Origin: Saccopteryx bilineata
Taxonomy: Eukaryota; Chordata; Mammalia; Chiroptera; Emballonuridae
Direction of reading: 5' to 3'
DNA length: 64,000 nucleotides
NCBI RefSeq assembly: GCF_036850765.1
Contig: NC_089491.1
Location: 188,583,520-188,647,519 of the forward strand
Part shown: piece by piece, positions 24,244-35,082 of the stretch
Layout: every line of letters starts with the position of its first letter
Position numbering within the stretch: position 1 is the stretch's first letter
Position numbers and translations under genes: made by a program
Notes under the pieces: generated by a model
What the model saw: the letters and a program-made list of their open reading frames with translations, nothing else
Told to the model about the DNA's origin: nothing
Database searches by the model: none

Positions 24244-24585
24244 GCCTGACCAGGCAGTGGCGCAGTGCACAGAGTATCATCAGACTGGGACACAGAGGAC
24301 CCAGGTTCGAAACTCTGAGTTTGCTGGCTTGAGCGTGGGCTCATCTGGTTTGAGCAAGGCTCACCAGCTTGGACCCAAGGTCGCTGGCTTGAGCAAGGGA
24401 TTACTCGGTCTGCTGTAGCCCCCCCCCCCCCCCCGGTCAAGGCACATATGAGAAAGCAATCAATGAACAACTAAGGTGCCGCAACAAAGAATTGATGCTT
24501 CTCATTTCTCTCTCTTCCTGTCTGTCTGTCCCTATCTGTCCCTCTCTCTGTCTCTCTCTGTCTCTGTCACACACACACAAAAAAA
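24244..24585 (+). mobile_element. tRNA-derived bat SINE with 13-bp TSD
   Basis: A GCCTGACCAGGCAGTGGCGC SINE flanked by the exact repeat GCTAACATCTCTA at 24231-24243 and 24586-24598. It carries a 16-base C homopolymer at 24419-24434 in its body. Confidence 0.95.
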
Positions 24586-24634
24586 GCTAACATCTCTAGT
24601 GACAAAAGCAAGGCAGGGTGGAATAAAATATGCT

Positions 24635-25052
24635 TGTAGGGAAAGCAGGCATGGTTAGGCTTGCTTGCTTGTTTTCTGACAGCAAGCACTTTGCATGATT
24701 GGTACATGAGCACATGACAGAAAGCTACGTGCGTGTGTCTGTGTGTATTTAGCCATGTGTGTGTGTATTTAGCCATGTATGTATGTATTTAGCCGTGTGT
24801 GTGTGTGTGTGTGTGTATTAGGCTACGAGTACTTTCCCTTGGGAGAAGTTTTCCTGATCACTCACCTGCTGCCATGAGGGACAATTTTCTCATTTGCTCA
24901 CCTGCCAGAGCGAGAAGCAGTTTTCCCTGCCTGTTTGTTCACCCACTGTTAGGAAAATCTAATAAACAGGAATAGCCTTTAGGCTCCGTGGTTCTTCTGT
25001 GGTCTGCCCAAATCTAGTGTGAATCTGCCTGGCCTCAACCATTGGCATTACA
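24635..25052 (+). mobile_element. Solo LTR of the provirus-related family, TSD ATGCT
   Basis: It begins TGTAGGGAAAGCAGGC and ends GGCATTACA, the same termini as the LTRs at 29225 and 34718. Shared internal blocks are 'GCAAGCACTTTGC.TGATTGG', an AATAAA-type signal (CTAATAAACAGG) and 'GTGAATCTGCCTGGCCTCAA'. A perfect 5-bp duplication ATGCT flanks it at 24630-24634 and 25053-25057. It is a solo LTR left after recombination. Internal GT-rich tandem repeats enlarge it to 418 bp. Confidence 0.9.
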
Positions 25053-25144
25053 ATGCTGTTAAGTGGAAATACTAAGCATCATATGACAAGGAGGAGACAT
25101 TCCAATTGAGGGGCTCAGGGACAATAAGATCTTTCCCCCTTCTG

Positions 25145-25182
<38 letters not shown>

Positions 25183-26219
25183 GTTTGACCTAGACTCCAG
25201 CTGGACCCCTACACACTGATGTACATGTGGGTCATCATTCAAGGCTGTAGTATTGGATTTATAGGTGATGCTTCACCTGCTACCCACTCCCTTACAATCT
25301 CTTTGGTGGGGTAATAAGGAATAGAAGCCACTAAGAAATTCAAATCTGTCAAGCATTGTTTGCTCTCGAAAAGGATTTCCTGAGGAAGTGGGCCAAAATT
25401 ATAGCTAAAATGAGGCATGAGAATTATCTATGGTTTTCATTTATCTTTGCAAGCCCTATCTGCTCCCCAGAAAAACCGACAGTTATCTGTCATGGCCCAC
25501 AAAGAAAATGTCAGCATGTAGTTTAAAGGATTAGCACTTCCAAAAACCTCCAAGAACACTGACTTTGACCCTCCACAGTGGGTAATAAATTCTCTGCTGT
25601 TACATCATGAGCCAGGTGGGGAAAGCAGATGCACTGAGGACTAATACTCCAGCCACAGAACAGCAGATAAGATCCACACTCTTCCAAGAACTTCACTATG
25701 TGCCAGTGTTTGTTAACAGGGGGTTAAAAAGAGAGGAACTTCAAATCTAGATGAAAGCAAATACTTTTGACTTAGAGAAAAGGGAACATATTTCAACATG
25801 GGTATTCCCACTGTCATCCCAAGGGCTGAATCAGACAAGGTTTTGTTACAGTCTCATTGGAAGAGAGGACAGCACTTTTCAAAACTGAGTTCACACCAAT
25901 GCTTGCAGTGCAGGCCCTTTCTCCTTCTCCACTGGCTGTCTCGCCTCTTAACTGATGCCTGGCTGCTTCATACCTGAAGGCAACTGAAGACCACTCTGAG
26001 ACACAGAGCCTCTACTCTTACTCATTCACCTGCTCAGGTGTTAACATAATTCTGTAATACTTCATTAATCTATTGCCTTCTCCATTTCTAACCACAAATA
26101 CCTTATGTGAAGATTCCCAACAAACCCACCCCTCCTGCCTTCCCAACCATTAGTCCTGTGGCCCAGTCAGTGTCTGTAATGTGGATTGGGAAGAGAATCC
26201 ATATGTCTACCTATGGGAA
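25053..26219. other. Non-coding stretch with (GT)n
   Basis: Unique sequence with a GT microsatellite at about 25147-25180. No gene is recognised. Confidence 0.5.
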
Positions 26220-26391
26220 CAGAGGCGGATTGGGAACACAGGCAGATTAAGGTCAATTGAGGCCCCAGGTACAGAATAAAATACTGGGCCCCTTACATTA
26301 GAAAAAAGGGTAAAGTTAGGGTTTTGCAGTGTCCTTCAGAAGTCGAGGCCCAGGGCACATGCCCTGTGTGCCCCCCTTAAATCCGCCTCTG
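26220..26391. mobile_element. Short hAT-like element with 12-bp perfect inverted repeats
   Basis: The ends are CAGAGGCGGATT and AATCCGCCTCTG, an exact 12-bp terminal inverted repeat around a 172-bp non-coding core. Flanking 8-mers TATGGGAA and GTTGGGAT match at 5 positions, which suggests a decayed 8-bp duplication. Superfamily assignment is from end structure only. Confidence 0.65.
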
Positions 26392-27053
26392 GTTGGGATG
26401 GAAGCTGATTCCTGGGGAAGGAGGGGTGATTCCTGGCTTAGTGCAAAGTGAGGAAAACATGGATCCCTTCTCAAACTCCTCAGGTAGACCTTGCTCAGCC
26501 TAGCTTCTCCAGGTGGGTTCACTTCACAACAACAGGCATGTTTGAGCTGCACCTGCCTGAGCCTCTTCTGTGTATGTCAGACCCTGGGAGTGGGTGGGCT
26601 GGCACATGACACCCCTGTTTATCTGCAGGACTACAGGCTGTAAACCTCAGGGACTGTCTGCTCTCTGAAAAGAAGAAAATATCTTTCTCAAATCATCAGG
26701 GTTAAAGTCAGAATCACCTCCAGCTCAAATGCCTGCACAGTTCACTCTAAATGGGCTCTTTCAAATCTTTTTATTTCAGAAGGTGAATTTCTTTATTTTC
26801 CATCAGAAGCACAAAATCTTTCTTCTGTCAAATGAACTAAGTACCTAAGAGAATGAAGCTAAATATCTAACACCATGCTGCAGTCCAAGCGAAAAGTCTG
26901 TAACAACCAGAAAGCACATACATAACATACACGGGTGACTGCAAAATCTTCCCCCTAAATAGAAAAGCATAACCCTCACATCCGGCGGCCTATTGTTAAG
27001 AGTCTCTGTGTTGTCATTAGCTATAACACTATGTAACAGGCATTTTGAATAAC
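26392..27053. other. Non-coding stretch
   Basis: No gene or repeat is recognised between the hAT-like element and the solo LTR. Confidence 0.45.
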
Positions 27054-27396
27054 TATGGGGAAGCAGCTCTGTTAAGCCTGCTTGCTGGTTTACTGTTGCA
27101 AGCATTTTGCCAGAGTGGTGCGTGAGCACATGACAGTGCCACTACGTGTGTATGGCTATACAAGGCTATGGGCGCTTGCACTCAGGGGGATTGTGAATGG
27201 CGGATTGCCTGCCCGTCACTGTGAGGGGCCATTTTGGTGTTTGATGCCGGAGAAGTGGTTTTCCCTGCCTGTGTTCTCGTCCGCCACTGTGAGACTCTAT
27301 TAAATGGAATGGCCCAATGCTTTCCAGCTCCACAGTTTCTCTACCATCTGCCGGAATCCACTGTGAACCTGCCTGGCCTTGACCCCCAGCTTTACA
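27054..27396 (+). mobile_element. Second solo LTR of the same family
   Basis: It begins TATGGGGAAGCAGC (decayed TG), ends CAGCTTTACA, and shares the block order with the LTRs at 24635 and 29225 ('CACAGTTTCTCTACCATCTG', 'GTGAACCTGCCTGGCCTTGA'). The flanking 5-mers are ATAAC (27049-27053) and ATCAC (27397-27401), one mismatch apart. It is about 343 bp and has no internal coding region. Confidence 0.85.
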
Positions 27397-27474
27397 ATCA
27401 CCATGCTTGGAATGTCTTTATCCCCAAGGCTGAGATAAAAAAAAAAAAGGTAAACAGAAAAAATATATATATTA

Positions 27475-27810
27475 CAGGGGGTCCTCAGGTTACAACAGTC
27501 TCGACATATGACATTTCGAGTTTATGACACTCCCATAAAATAATTGAGATGTGAATGTTTTGGCTTACACCATTAGTGTTGTACTTACAGGCTACATGGG
27601 TGAACTAGTTCAGTTTTGTGTGGTGGAAGAATACACAGTACAGTGTACAGTTCAGTATATTTATGTACTTTTCCTTTTTCTGTGGCTTAGTTGTGTTTTT
27701 ATATTCTAGATTATAATTTACAACTCTGTTAGGATAGGTAATGACTTAGGCTAGAATGTGTTTCAACTTGTCATAGGAACAGAACTGTGTTGTAACCCAA
27801 GGAACCCTTG
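27475..27810. mobile_element. Tigger-like (Tc1/mariner) non-autonomous element
   Basis: The ends CAGGGGGTCCTCAGGTTACA and, reversed, CAAGGGTTCCTTGGGTTACA form an imperfect inverted repeat, flanked by TA on both sides (27473-27474, 27811-27812). The 336-bp core has no ORF. The Tigger-type label rests on TA target and end shape. Confidence 0.7.
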
Positions 27811-28047
27811 TACTCAGGTAGGAACCTACTTGGCCTAGAAATACTCAATAAAAAATAAATGACATATGCTGAGGTAAATTACTGGTTTTTCAATACACCT
27901 GAGATAAATGAATAATATTCTTTTAATTAATTTTTAGGGATTCTTAAACATTTCACAAAAACTTGGAAATAAAAGTAAAAAACATTAATATTCCCAACAA
28001 AATTTAAAAATGCTTCCTTAAAGAGCAATGTGTTTACATGTATTTAA

Positions 28048-28323
28048 CCCTTTGAGTAGTACAAACATTCATGTACGTCCTCATGCCTCCTGACCATCCA
28101 GAGTACGATTGCAACAAAAATTTTTATTTTAAAAATGTGTAAGGCAACATTAAAAAAAGGCAAATGTATGTTCTTCTTGTTTCCATAAATTAGTTATCAA
28201 ATAACCAATTTGTTAATAAATTTTTAAGTTAATAAAGCTGTAACTGGAACTAATTTCATTTTTTGAAAAAATACTCCCGGGGGGTAAGTGAGCATGAAAA
28301 AAACTCACTCACTACTCAAAGGG
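28048..28323. mobile_element. piggyBac-type non-autonomous element, TTAA target
   Basis: The termini are CCCTTTGAGTAGT and its exact inverse ACTACTCAAAGGG, flanked by TTAA at 28044-28047 and 28324-28327. Exact TTAA duplication with CCC..GGG ends is diagnostic of piggyBac. The 276-bp core is AT-rich and non-coding. Bats are known for recent piggyBac activity, but I cannot date this copy. Confidence 0.85.
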
Positions 28324-28327
28324 TTAA

Positions 28328-29219
28328 ATAGCACCCAACCTATAACCCCAGAGTGGAAAATTGGCTTGTTAGCATTTCTAGGACAGGCCATGGGATTCAT
28401 ACATTCTAAATATTCACCAAAATACACAACTTCTGTAAGCAACAAAAATCAAACATTCCAAGAAAGCAGAAAACAGAATAAGTATGAATTATAATGAGCA
28501 TGTTTTAAATACTTAAAATCACAGTTTAGAAATTCATAGTAAATAACATGAGACACTCAAACATTCATTTTAATCAAAGACTCTTAGAGAAATGCTGTCT
28601 CAGGTTTCTTATCTTTTAAATGAAAGAGCCAAAAAGCTAATCTGTGGATTTCATTTAGTGATTCGTAGTCACATCTTCTTGCATGTGACATTGCCTATGT
28701 TGTAGGCATGGAAACAGGAGCAGTGATACAAATCTGTCTCCCCTCCAGGAATGCTTCTGGGGCTGATCCTCTGAGGGGCAGCTGTTCACGTCTGCAGCCC
28801 AGACTGTCCTCCATCTGACTTCTGAAACCAGGATGTGTCCATACTGACTACCCTCCTCCAATCAGAGAAATCTGTTCCAGGCTCACTGTTAGGACTCCTT
28901 TTAAGTGAAATGTGAGAACAATTCTGAGGGAGGGAGCAAACTAGGACTCCAAGTGATTCTGCTCTCTGTGGGAGCACTTTGTGGTGTCAACAGTGGTGAA
29001 TCAGAGGAAACCCTCTCCCTAGCAGTGGGCAGAGCTTCCCAGCAGGCAGACAGGTTGGGCACAGGGTCCTGAGAGTGGCAGCCCAGAGAGGCCCAAACCC
29101 TGCAGCTGAGAACCTGACAGGCAAGGGGGAGGAAAGTGACAGCCTGTGCTCCATATGACAGGTCCTCTGATTCACATGGAAAGGATATGGGAATATTAGA
29201 AAGTTAACGCAAATTCTCC
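28328..29219. other. Non-coding stretch
   Basis: Unique sequence up to the 5-bp target duplication of the provirus. No gene is recognised. Confidence 0.45.
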
Positions 29220-29224
29220 ACTCC

Positions 29225-29597
29225 TGTGGGGAAAACAGCTAAGTTAAGCTTGCTCACAGGTTTACCAGTTGCAAGCACTTTGCCTGATTGGTGCATGGGC
29301 ACGTGGCAGCACCACATGTGTGTGGTCTATGTAAGGCTGCGGGTGCTTCCCTTGAGCGGTGATTCTCCCAGATCCCTCTCCCACCATGAGATGTGGTTTT
29401 CCCTGCTCCCTTGCCCTTACTGCAAAAAGCAGATTTTCCTTTGTTTATTAGCTCTTTTCCTTTTGTTCTTTAAATGCTTGCCTGTGTTTGCAAGCCTCCA
29501 ATAAATGGGTATGGCCAACACTTTCTGATTCCACAGCTCCTCTACCATCTGCCTAAATTCAGTGTGAACCAGCCTGTCCTCAACCACTAGCTTTACA
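29225..29597 (+). repeat. 5' LTR of the ERV-L-like provirus
   Basis: 373 bp, TGTGGGGAAAACAG...GCTTTACA, with polyadenylation signal CAATAAATGG near 29500. It starts directly after the ACTCC duplication. Confidence 0.92.
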
Positions 29598-29620
29598 TCT
29601 GGCATAGTGAGCAGAATTTG
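29598..29620 (+). promoter_or_regulatory. Primer-binding-site position, tRNA not assigned
   Basis: Immediately after the 5' LTR comes TCTGGCATAGTGAGCAGAAT. TGGC at offset 3 fits a CCA-ended tRNA primer, but I cannot match the remainder to a standard retroviral primer tRNA. Confidence 0.5.
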
Positions 29621-29639
29621 GAGATCAGTATGGAGCTCC

Positions 29640-31230
29640 CAACATCCTAAAATGTGGGGTTGAGAAGTGGTTGCTATTCTCCAGTGTATGGTTTTCCAGT
29701 GTATGGGCTGGGGGTTGAGTGTTGGGTGTTTTTTACAGCCTTGTGAGAGGAAACCAAGAGCTCTGTGCAAGAGGCTGCCTAAGGTCAGGAGCTCCAGGGT
29801 GAGCTGCAGACTAATTGGCAACAATGGCACAAGCTGGAATGGTCACTGGAAAAAGAGCTAAAGATCTGAGAACTGCAGGTCAGGCTGCAGGCTGAGAACC
29901 AGAGACAGCATGAACTGGAGCGAGCACCGGAGAGGGAGGCTGACCAGGTTCAAGAGCTGTAGGGTGAGATGCAGGCTGAGCAACAACAGCACCTGGAACT
30001 GGAACAATCTCTAAAGAAGGATTTGTGGGTTTGCAAGTTGCAGTTTGCCCTGGAAGCAGAACCTTGGCACCAACAGTTGATGGAAAAACAACTGAGGGTT
30101 CAAGAGCTTGAGTCTTAGCTTCAGGCTGAGAGCCGGCAGCTGCAGGAGCCAAAGCAGGCACAGAAGACAGAGCTGCATCCATTCCAGTGGAGTGGCTCTG
30201 AGCCAGCAGGAACAGGCATTCCCAACTCCTCCTCTTCTAAAGAGGAAGTTTGATCTGCAACTGCCATCCACAGACTCAGAGTCTCGCCTGTAGTCACCAA
30301 AAAGGTAAAAATCCAACAACCAAGAGGGCCTCAACCCCCTTCCCAGGTAGTGAGCACTCTGTGGTCTAGCCCCACACCCAGGCAGAGCTGATGGAGTTGG
30401 GGGTGCAATTCAGGCAGAAACCCACTGAGCCCTTGGCAGCCTGATTGCTATGGTTGTGGGACACAGGGGGTGAATGACATCATGCTCTCCAGAACAGAAA
30501 TGGAGACACTGGCTGCCATTATCACACACACCTCTTTGAGGCAGCGTCCAGAACTGCCGTGACAACTGAGGAAACCATACCCTATTAGAATGGGTGATGA
30601 CTGATATTCATATGGTCTGGCAGAATACTGGAGAAGTGCTGGGGGGTGGGGGCAGTGAGTTCATGGCAGTGCTATAGTGAGCTGCCCTGGATCCTTTGGG
30701 AACTAGGTATGAAGAATGCTCCTTTCAACCTGGGGTCCCGTGGGCCAGACGGAGAAGTGTTTATGGCCAGGATGTGGGATCTTATCCTCTGCAGCACCCC
30801 ATCATCACTTTTTGGGTCACTAGTGGCTATCCTGGGCCCCTGTGTGAGAGAGCCCATCAACAAAGTTACACAGATGGTAGCAGATTTGGAGGAGTTGGAG
30901 GCAGCAAAGTATTACAAAGCTGTGAGGGCTGCTGCCCATGCTGCCCCCCCCCCCCCCGTAAAATTTACCTGAATGCATATGTGGGTCGATTTGATTGCAG
31001 CTGCAGCAGATAAGGAGAAATTAGATGGCAAGCCTAATAAAGATTTTTTGTAGCTTTGGCAGAAGCTTAAACCAGGACAGAGGTTTCAGCTGCTGAGATG
31101 AACAGCCCCAGCAGCTACCAATAAAATGGTTGGTGCATGGGCAGCACATTTACAAGATTATATGATGCAGACCGCTGAGGGGGAGGAGGACCCACAAAAC
31201 CCGCTGTTCCAGTTTGAATAAGGGGAAGGC
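29640..31230 (+). pseudogene. gag-like region, decayed
   Basis: The first part (about 29780-30220) reads as a Gln/Glu/Leu-rich, heptad-like coiled coil, interrupted by several in-frame stops. The section at 30640-31000 keeps short open pieces in two frames that look like a capsid remnant, followed by a C homopolymer near 30944-30957 and further stops. Gag is the structural polyprotein. No continuous frame remains and I do not recognise a zinc knuckle. Confidence 0.65.
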
Positions 31231-31249
31231 TGAGGGACCCATCTAACAG

Positions 31250-34010
31250 GGACGGGCAGCAACCAGAGGCCCCACATGGAACTGGCTATCCACTGGTCCC
31301 CTTCTAATATACAATGGATATTGGCCTTGGTGGATACAGGTGCAGAATGTTCCCTTCTTTATGGGAACCCAGAACAGTTTGCTGGGAACCCACTTTCCGT
31401 TGATGAATATGGGGCCAGACTGTTCAAGTGAAGCTAATAAACTATTCCATTGGGGATAGGAAGACTGCCTCCTAAGCCAAATAAGGTGTATGTATCTCCT
31501 ATTCCTGAATATATTGTGGGGGTAGATGTCTTTCAAGGACTGTGGTTGGAAACCACAGCCAGGGAGTTCCGCCTCCAAGTTCAGGTCATGAACACAGTGT
31601 TCTGGGGACATGCAGCACATTCCCCCTTGCAATTACCGGTTCCCTGGCATGTGACTAGCATGAAGTAGTACTGCCTGCCAGGCGGCTATGAAGAAATTAC
31701 TGGACGATCCTCAAACTAAAAAAGGTGAGGATCACCCAGCTGGCACCCAGCCATTACAACTCTCCAGTGTGGCCTGTGCACAACCAGATGGAACCTGGTG
31801 AATGACAGTGGATTACAAGAACTTAATAAATTTGTTCTCCCTTTGCATGCTGCTGTACCCTCAATAGATAACTTGATAGATTGGCTAAGCCATGAGTTGG
31901 GGACATACCAATTGTGGCAGATTTGGCTAATGCTTTTTTCTCTATTGATATAGCCGCAGAGAGTCAAGACCAATTTGCCTTCAGTTGGGAAGGGAGATAA
32001 TGGACCTTTACAGTGTAACCCCAGGGCTATTGCATAGCCCCATCTTGTGTCATGCTGACCTGGCTAAATGGAAAGAGCCAGAGGCAGTTTGTATGTATCA
32101 TTATATTGATGATATTATGTTAACTAGTGACTCTCTTCCAGAATTGGAGCAAGCAGTGCCTACCCTGCTATCCCATTTGAAAGCATGTGGCTGAACGGTC
32201 AATGAGGGCAAATTATAAGGACCTGGGTTATCTGTTAAGTTCCTGGGGGTTGTCTGGTTGGGTAAGACAAAAGTTATCCCTGACACTGTTACAAATAAGA
32301 TCCAAGCATACCCCATGCCCTCTACAGTAAAGCAGTTACAGGAATTCTTAGGTCTGTTGGGGTATTGGTGAGCATTAATACCCCATTTAGCTCAGTTACT
32401 GTGTCCCTTATATCACCTTATTCGGAAGGGGGTTTGCTGGGACTAGACTGAGCCGGCACAAGGTGCATTAGCAACAACTAAGAGAGCTGTCAAGGTGGCA
32501 CAGACCCTGAATGTGTTTGATCCTGCCAGGCCCTGTGAGCTGGACGTTCATGTAACCTTGGAGGGGTTTGGATGGGGCTTGTGGCAACAGACAGAGCGCC
32601 TACGGTAACCTATTAGGTTTTGGTCCCAATTGTTGAAAGGCGCTGAAGTCCGTTACTCATTAGTGGAGAAGCAGTTGGCAGCTGTGTATGCTGCCCTCCT
32701 GGCCACTGAGAGTATTACAACCACAACTACAGTTACAGTCAAGACCACGTACCCTATTGCAGGATGGGTGAGAGATTGGGCTACCAAACCTTATAGTGGT
32801 ATGGCCCAAACCTCCTCCCTGGCCAAGTGGGGTGCCTACCTGCAACAACGCTGTGCTCTTAGCACCAGCCCATTGAGCAGAACTGCAGCAAGTCTTGGGT
32901 CCAGTCACCTATGCAACCTTAGAGTCAGGTGCAGCTGGGGCTCAGGAGGCAGAACCTGAAGTCAGTCCCTATCAGGAGGGGCAAATGCCCATCCCCTAGG
33001 ATGCATGGTACACTGACAGTTCTAGCAGGACCAACCTGCCAAGTGGACGGCCATAGTCTTCCATGTGGTCACTGAGACTATTTGGATGGACATGGGTACA
33101 GGCCAAAGCAGCCAATGGGCAGAATTGAGAGCCTTATGGCTAATTGCCTGTAACGAACCTTCACCTTTGGTGATTTGCACCAACAGCTGGGCTGTCTAGG
33201 CTGTCTATCGTGGACTGACCCTTTGGATTGCTACTTGGCACATTAGCCTGTGGATGGTAATGCACCATCCACTATTGCATCAGGCCATGTGGCAGGACTT
33301 ATGGGAAACAGGACACCAGAGGCAGGTGACAGTATATCATGTCACAGGGCATGCCCCTCTAGCCCATCCTGGCAAGGGTGCAATGGTTAGAGACTGTGCT
33401 CGCAGGTGACGTGACGCAGTGGCTCCACTGGTGTCTGCTCCATGTGGGACAAAAAACTAAGTGGGCTACGGTTAAGGCTTGGAACTTGCCTGTGTTCTAT
33501 GCAGAGGTACTTGCAGCCTGCGAGCAATTGCAGTGTGTTTCAAGAAGCATTCGTGGAGACAACTGCATCACCTGGCCACATCCAGAGAGATCATGTTCCA
33601 CTGACACAGTGGCAAATCACTGGACCCTTACCAAAGTCAGATGGGTATCAGTATGCAGTCACCTGTGCAGATACTGCCACTGGTCTGCTTGCTGCTTACC
33701 TTGCCCGTAACCCTGACCAGAGGGTAGTCAGACAGGCTCTGGACCGCCTAAGTGCTGCATATGGGTGACCGCTGATCCTTGAAAGTGACAATGGTACACA
33801 TTTCACAGGTTCTATGGTGAGGCAATGAGCTCAAGAGCTGGGGGTGGACTGGAAGTATTATGTCCCCTACACCCCCAGGCTGCTGGTATCACTGAGCAGT
33901 ATGAACTCTTAAAGCAGGGACTGCGACAGGAGGGGGACACTGGCTTACTGTGATAGGAGGGGGCACATCCTTACTGGATGGACACACCAATTGTAGACAG
34001 TACTCTAGAT
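31250..34010 (+). pseudogene. pro-pol region, decayed
   Basis: The aspartic protease active-site motif DTGA is encoded at 31333-31344. Reverse transcriptase follows, with the catalytic YIDD at 32102-32113 and a polymerase core on either side. An RNase H-like stretch follows, then integrase with SDNGTHFT near 33784-33807. Order and motifs match ERV-L pol. Stops and frameshifts occur throughout, for example between the protease and RT and within the integrase, so no functional enzyme is encoded. Confidence 0.85.
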
Positions 34011-34717
34011 TTTGAATGAGACCTCAATGGGGGAGCCTAGCTCTGGTGGAGGCCCTCCTGCACTGGACAGCTGCTCCCATCCAGTTGCAGATATACAACC
34101 AAGGATGCTTTGCTCAAGCCGGGCTTTGGACAGCAGAGAAACGTGCTCCTGCCTGCCCCAACGACCTTCCTTAAAGGCCAACGGCTTCAGTGGACAACAT
34201 GGCCCTGGACTGTACAGGCCCCCACCTGTGATGGGTGGCCTTGTTGGCACTGTAGGGTACAGGGCTACAGTTAGACCTCTAGTTAACTCTCTGGGCAACC
34301 AGCACCTGGTCGCCTAAGGGAGAAGTGTATTACCCTTTGAGTGCACAGCATCATAAAGGGCATCTTTGTAATTTTTTTATGGCCAATAATGAGTTCTCCC
34401 ACTTTGCTGCACATTGAACCAGCAGATCCTGGTGTGCAGGCCAGTAAGGTTTGGTATATCCACCTGGAGAGGCCTCTGGTACCTGCTACTGTGCTGTCTG
34501 CAGACAGAACTCAGTCCTGTGTTCTGCCAGAAGGAAAAAATTTGCCTCTCTTGGTGCCACTGATTACTCTATCATTTCACCCACAGCTGTGTTTGTAATT
34601 CTGTTGCTGTAGACTGTACTGTTTGTTTGTGTAATGTACCTCCCTCCTCACACAGGGGCCATCACAGAAGAAACCTGTCACGTAGATTGTGAGGTGAGCA
34701 ACCTTAAAGGGGTGGAA
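34011..34717 (+). other. Post-integrase region and polypurine tract, no env
   Basis: About 700 bp with no envelope-like signal peptide, transmembrane segment or long frame. It ends in the purine run AAAGGGGTGGAA just before the 3' LTR, the expected plus-strand primer site. Confidence 0.75.
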
Positions 34718-35077
34718 TGTGGGGAAAACAGCTGTGTTAGGCTTGCTTACGGGTTTACTGGCTGCAAGCACTTCGCCTGTGATTGGTGCGTGGGCACGTG
34801 GGTGTGGTCTGTGTAAGGCTCTGGTGCTTTCCCTTTGATTTTTCCAGATCGCTCTCCCGCCACCATGAGGTACAGTTTTCCTGCTCCCTTGCCCTTCACT
34901 GCAAAAAGCAGATTTTCCTTTGATTATTAGCTCTTTTCCTTTTGTTGTTTATTCTCTTGCCTGTCTTTGTGAACCTCCAATAAATAGGTATAGCCCAACA
35001 CTTTTCGGCTCTGCAGTTCCTCTACTGTCTGCCTGCATTCAGTGAAAACTTGCCTGGCTTCAACCACCAGCATTACA
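34718..35077 (+). repeat. 3' LTR of the ERV-L-like provirus
   Basis: 360 bp, TGTGGGGAAAACAG...GCATTACA, with AATAAATAGG near 34980. It lacks a short segment present in the 5' LTR near its first 100 bases and is followed by ACTCC. Confidence 0.92.
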
Positions 35078-35082
35078 ACTCC

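Larger units (their letters stand above)
29225..35077 (+). mobile_element. Full-length ERV-L-like endogenous retrovirus, decayed
   Basis: A 5,853-bp provirus with two LTRs, gag-like, protease, reverse transcriptase, RNase H and integrase remnants in order, a polypurine tract, and a perfect 5-bp target duplication ACTCC at 29220-29224 and 35078-35082. The 5-bp duplication, the RT motif YIDD, and the lack of an env-sized region between integrase and 3' LTR point to a class III (ERV-L) element. Every coding region has stops and frame changes. It is inserted antisense to MTUS2. The LTR pair differs by roughly 11 of the first 83 aligned bases by eye, so the insertion is not recent. Confidence 0.9.

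Noticed and set aside
29880..30334. Ala/Pro-rich minus-strand ORFs
   Set aside because: They are antisense to the coiled-coil gag remnant of the provirus.
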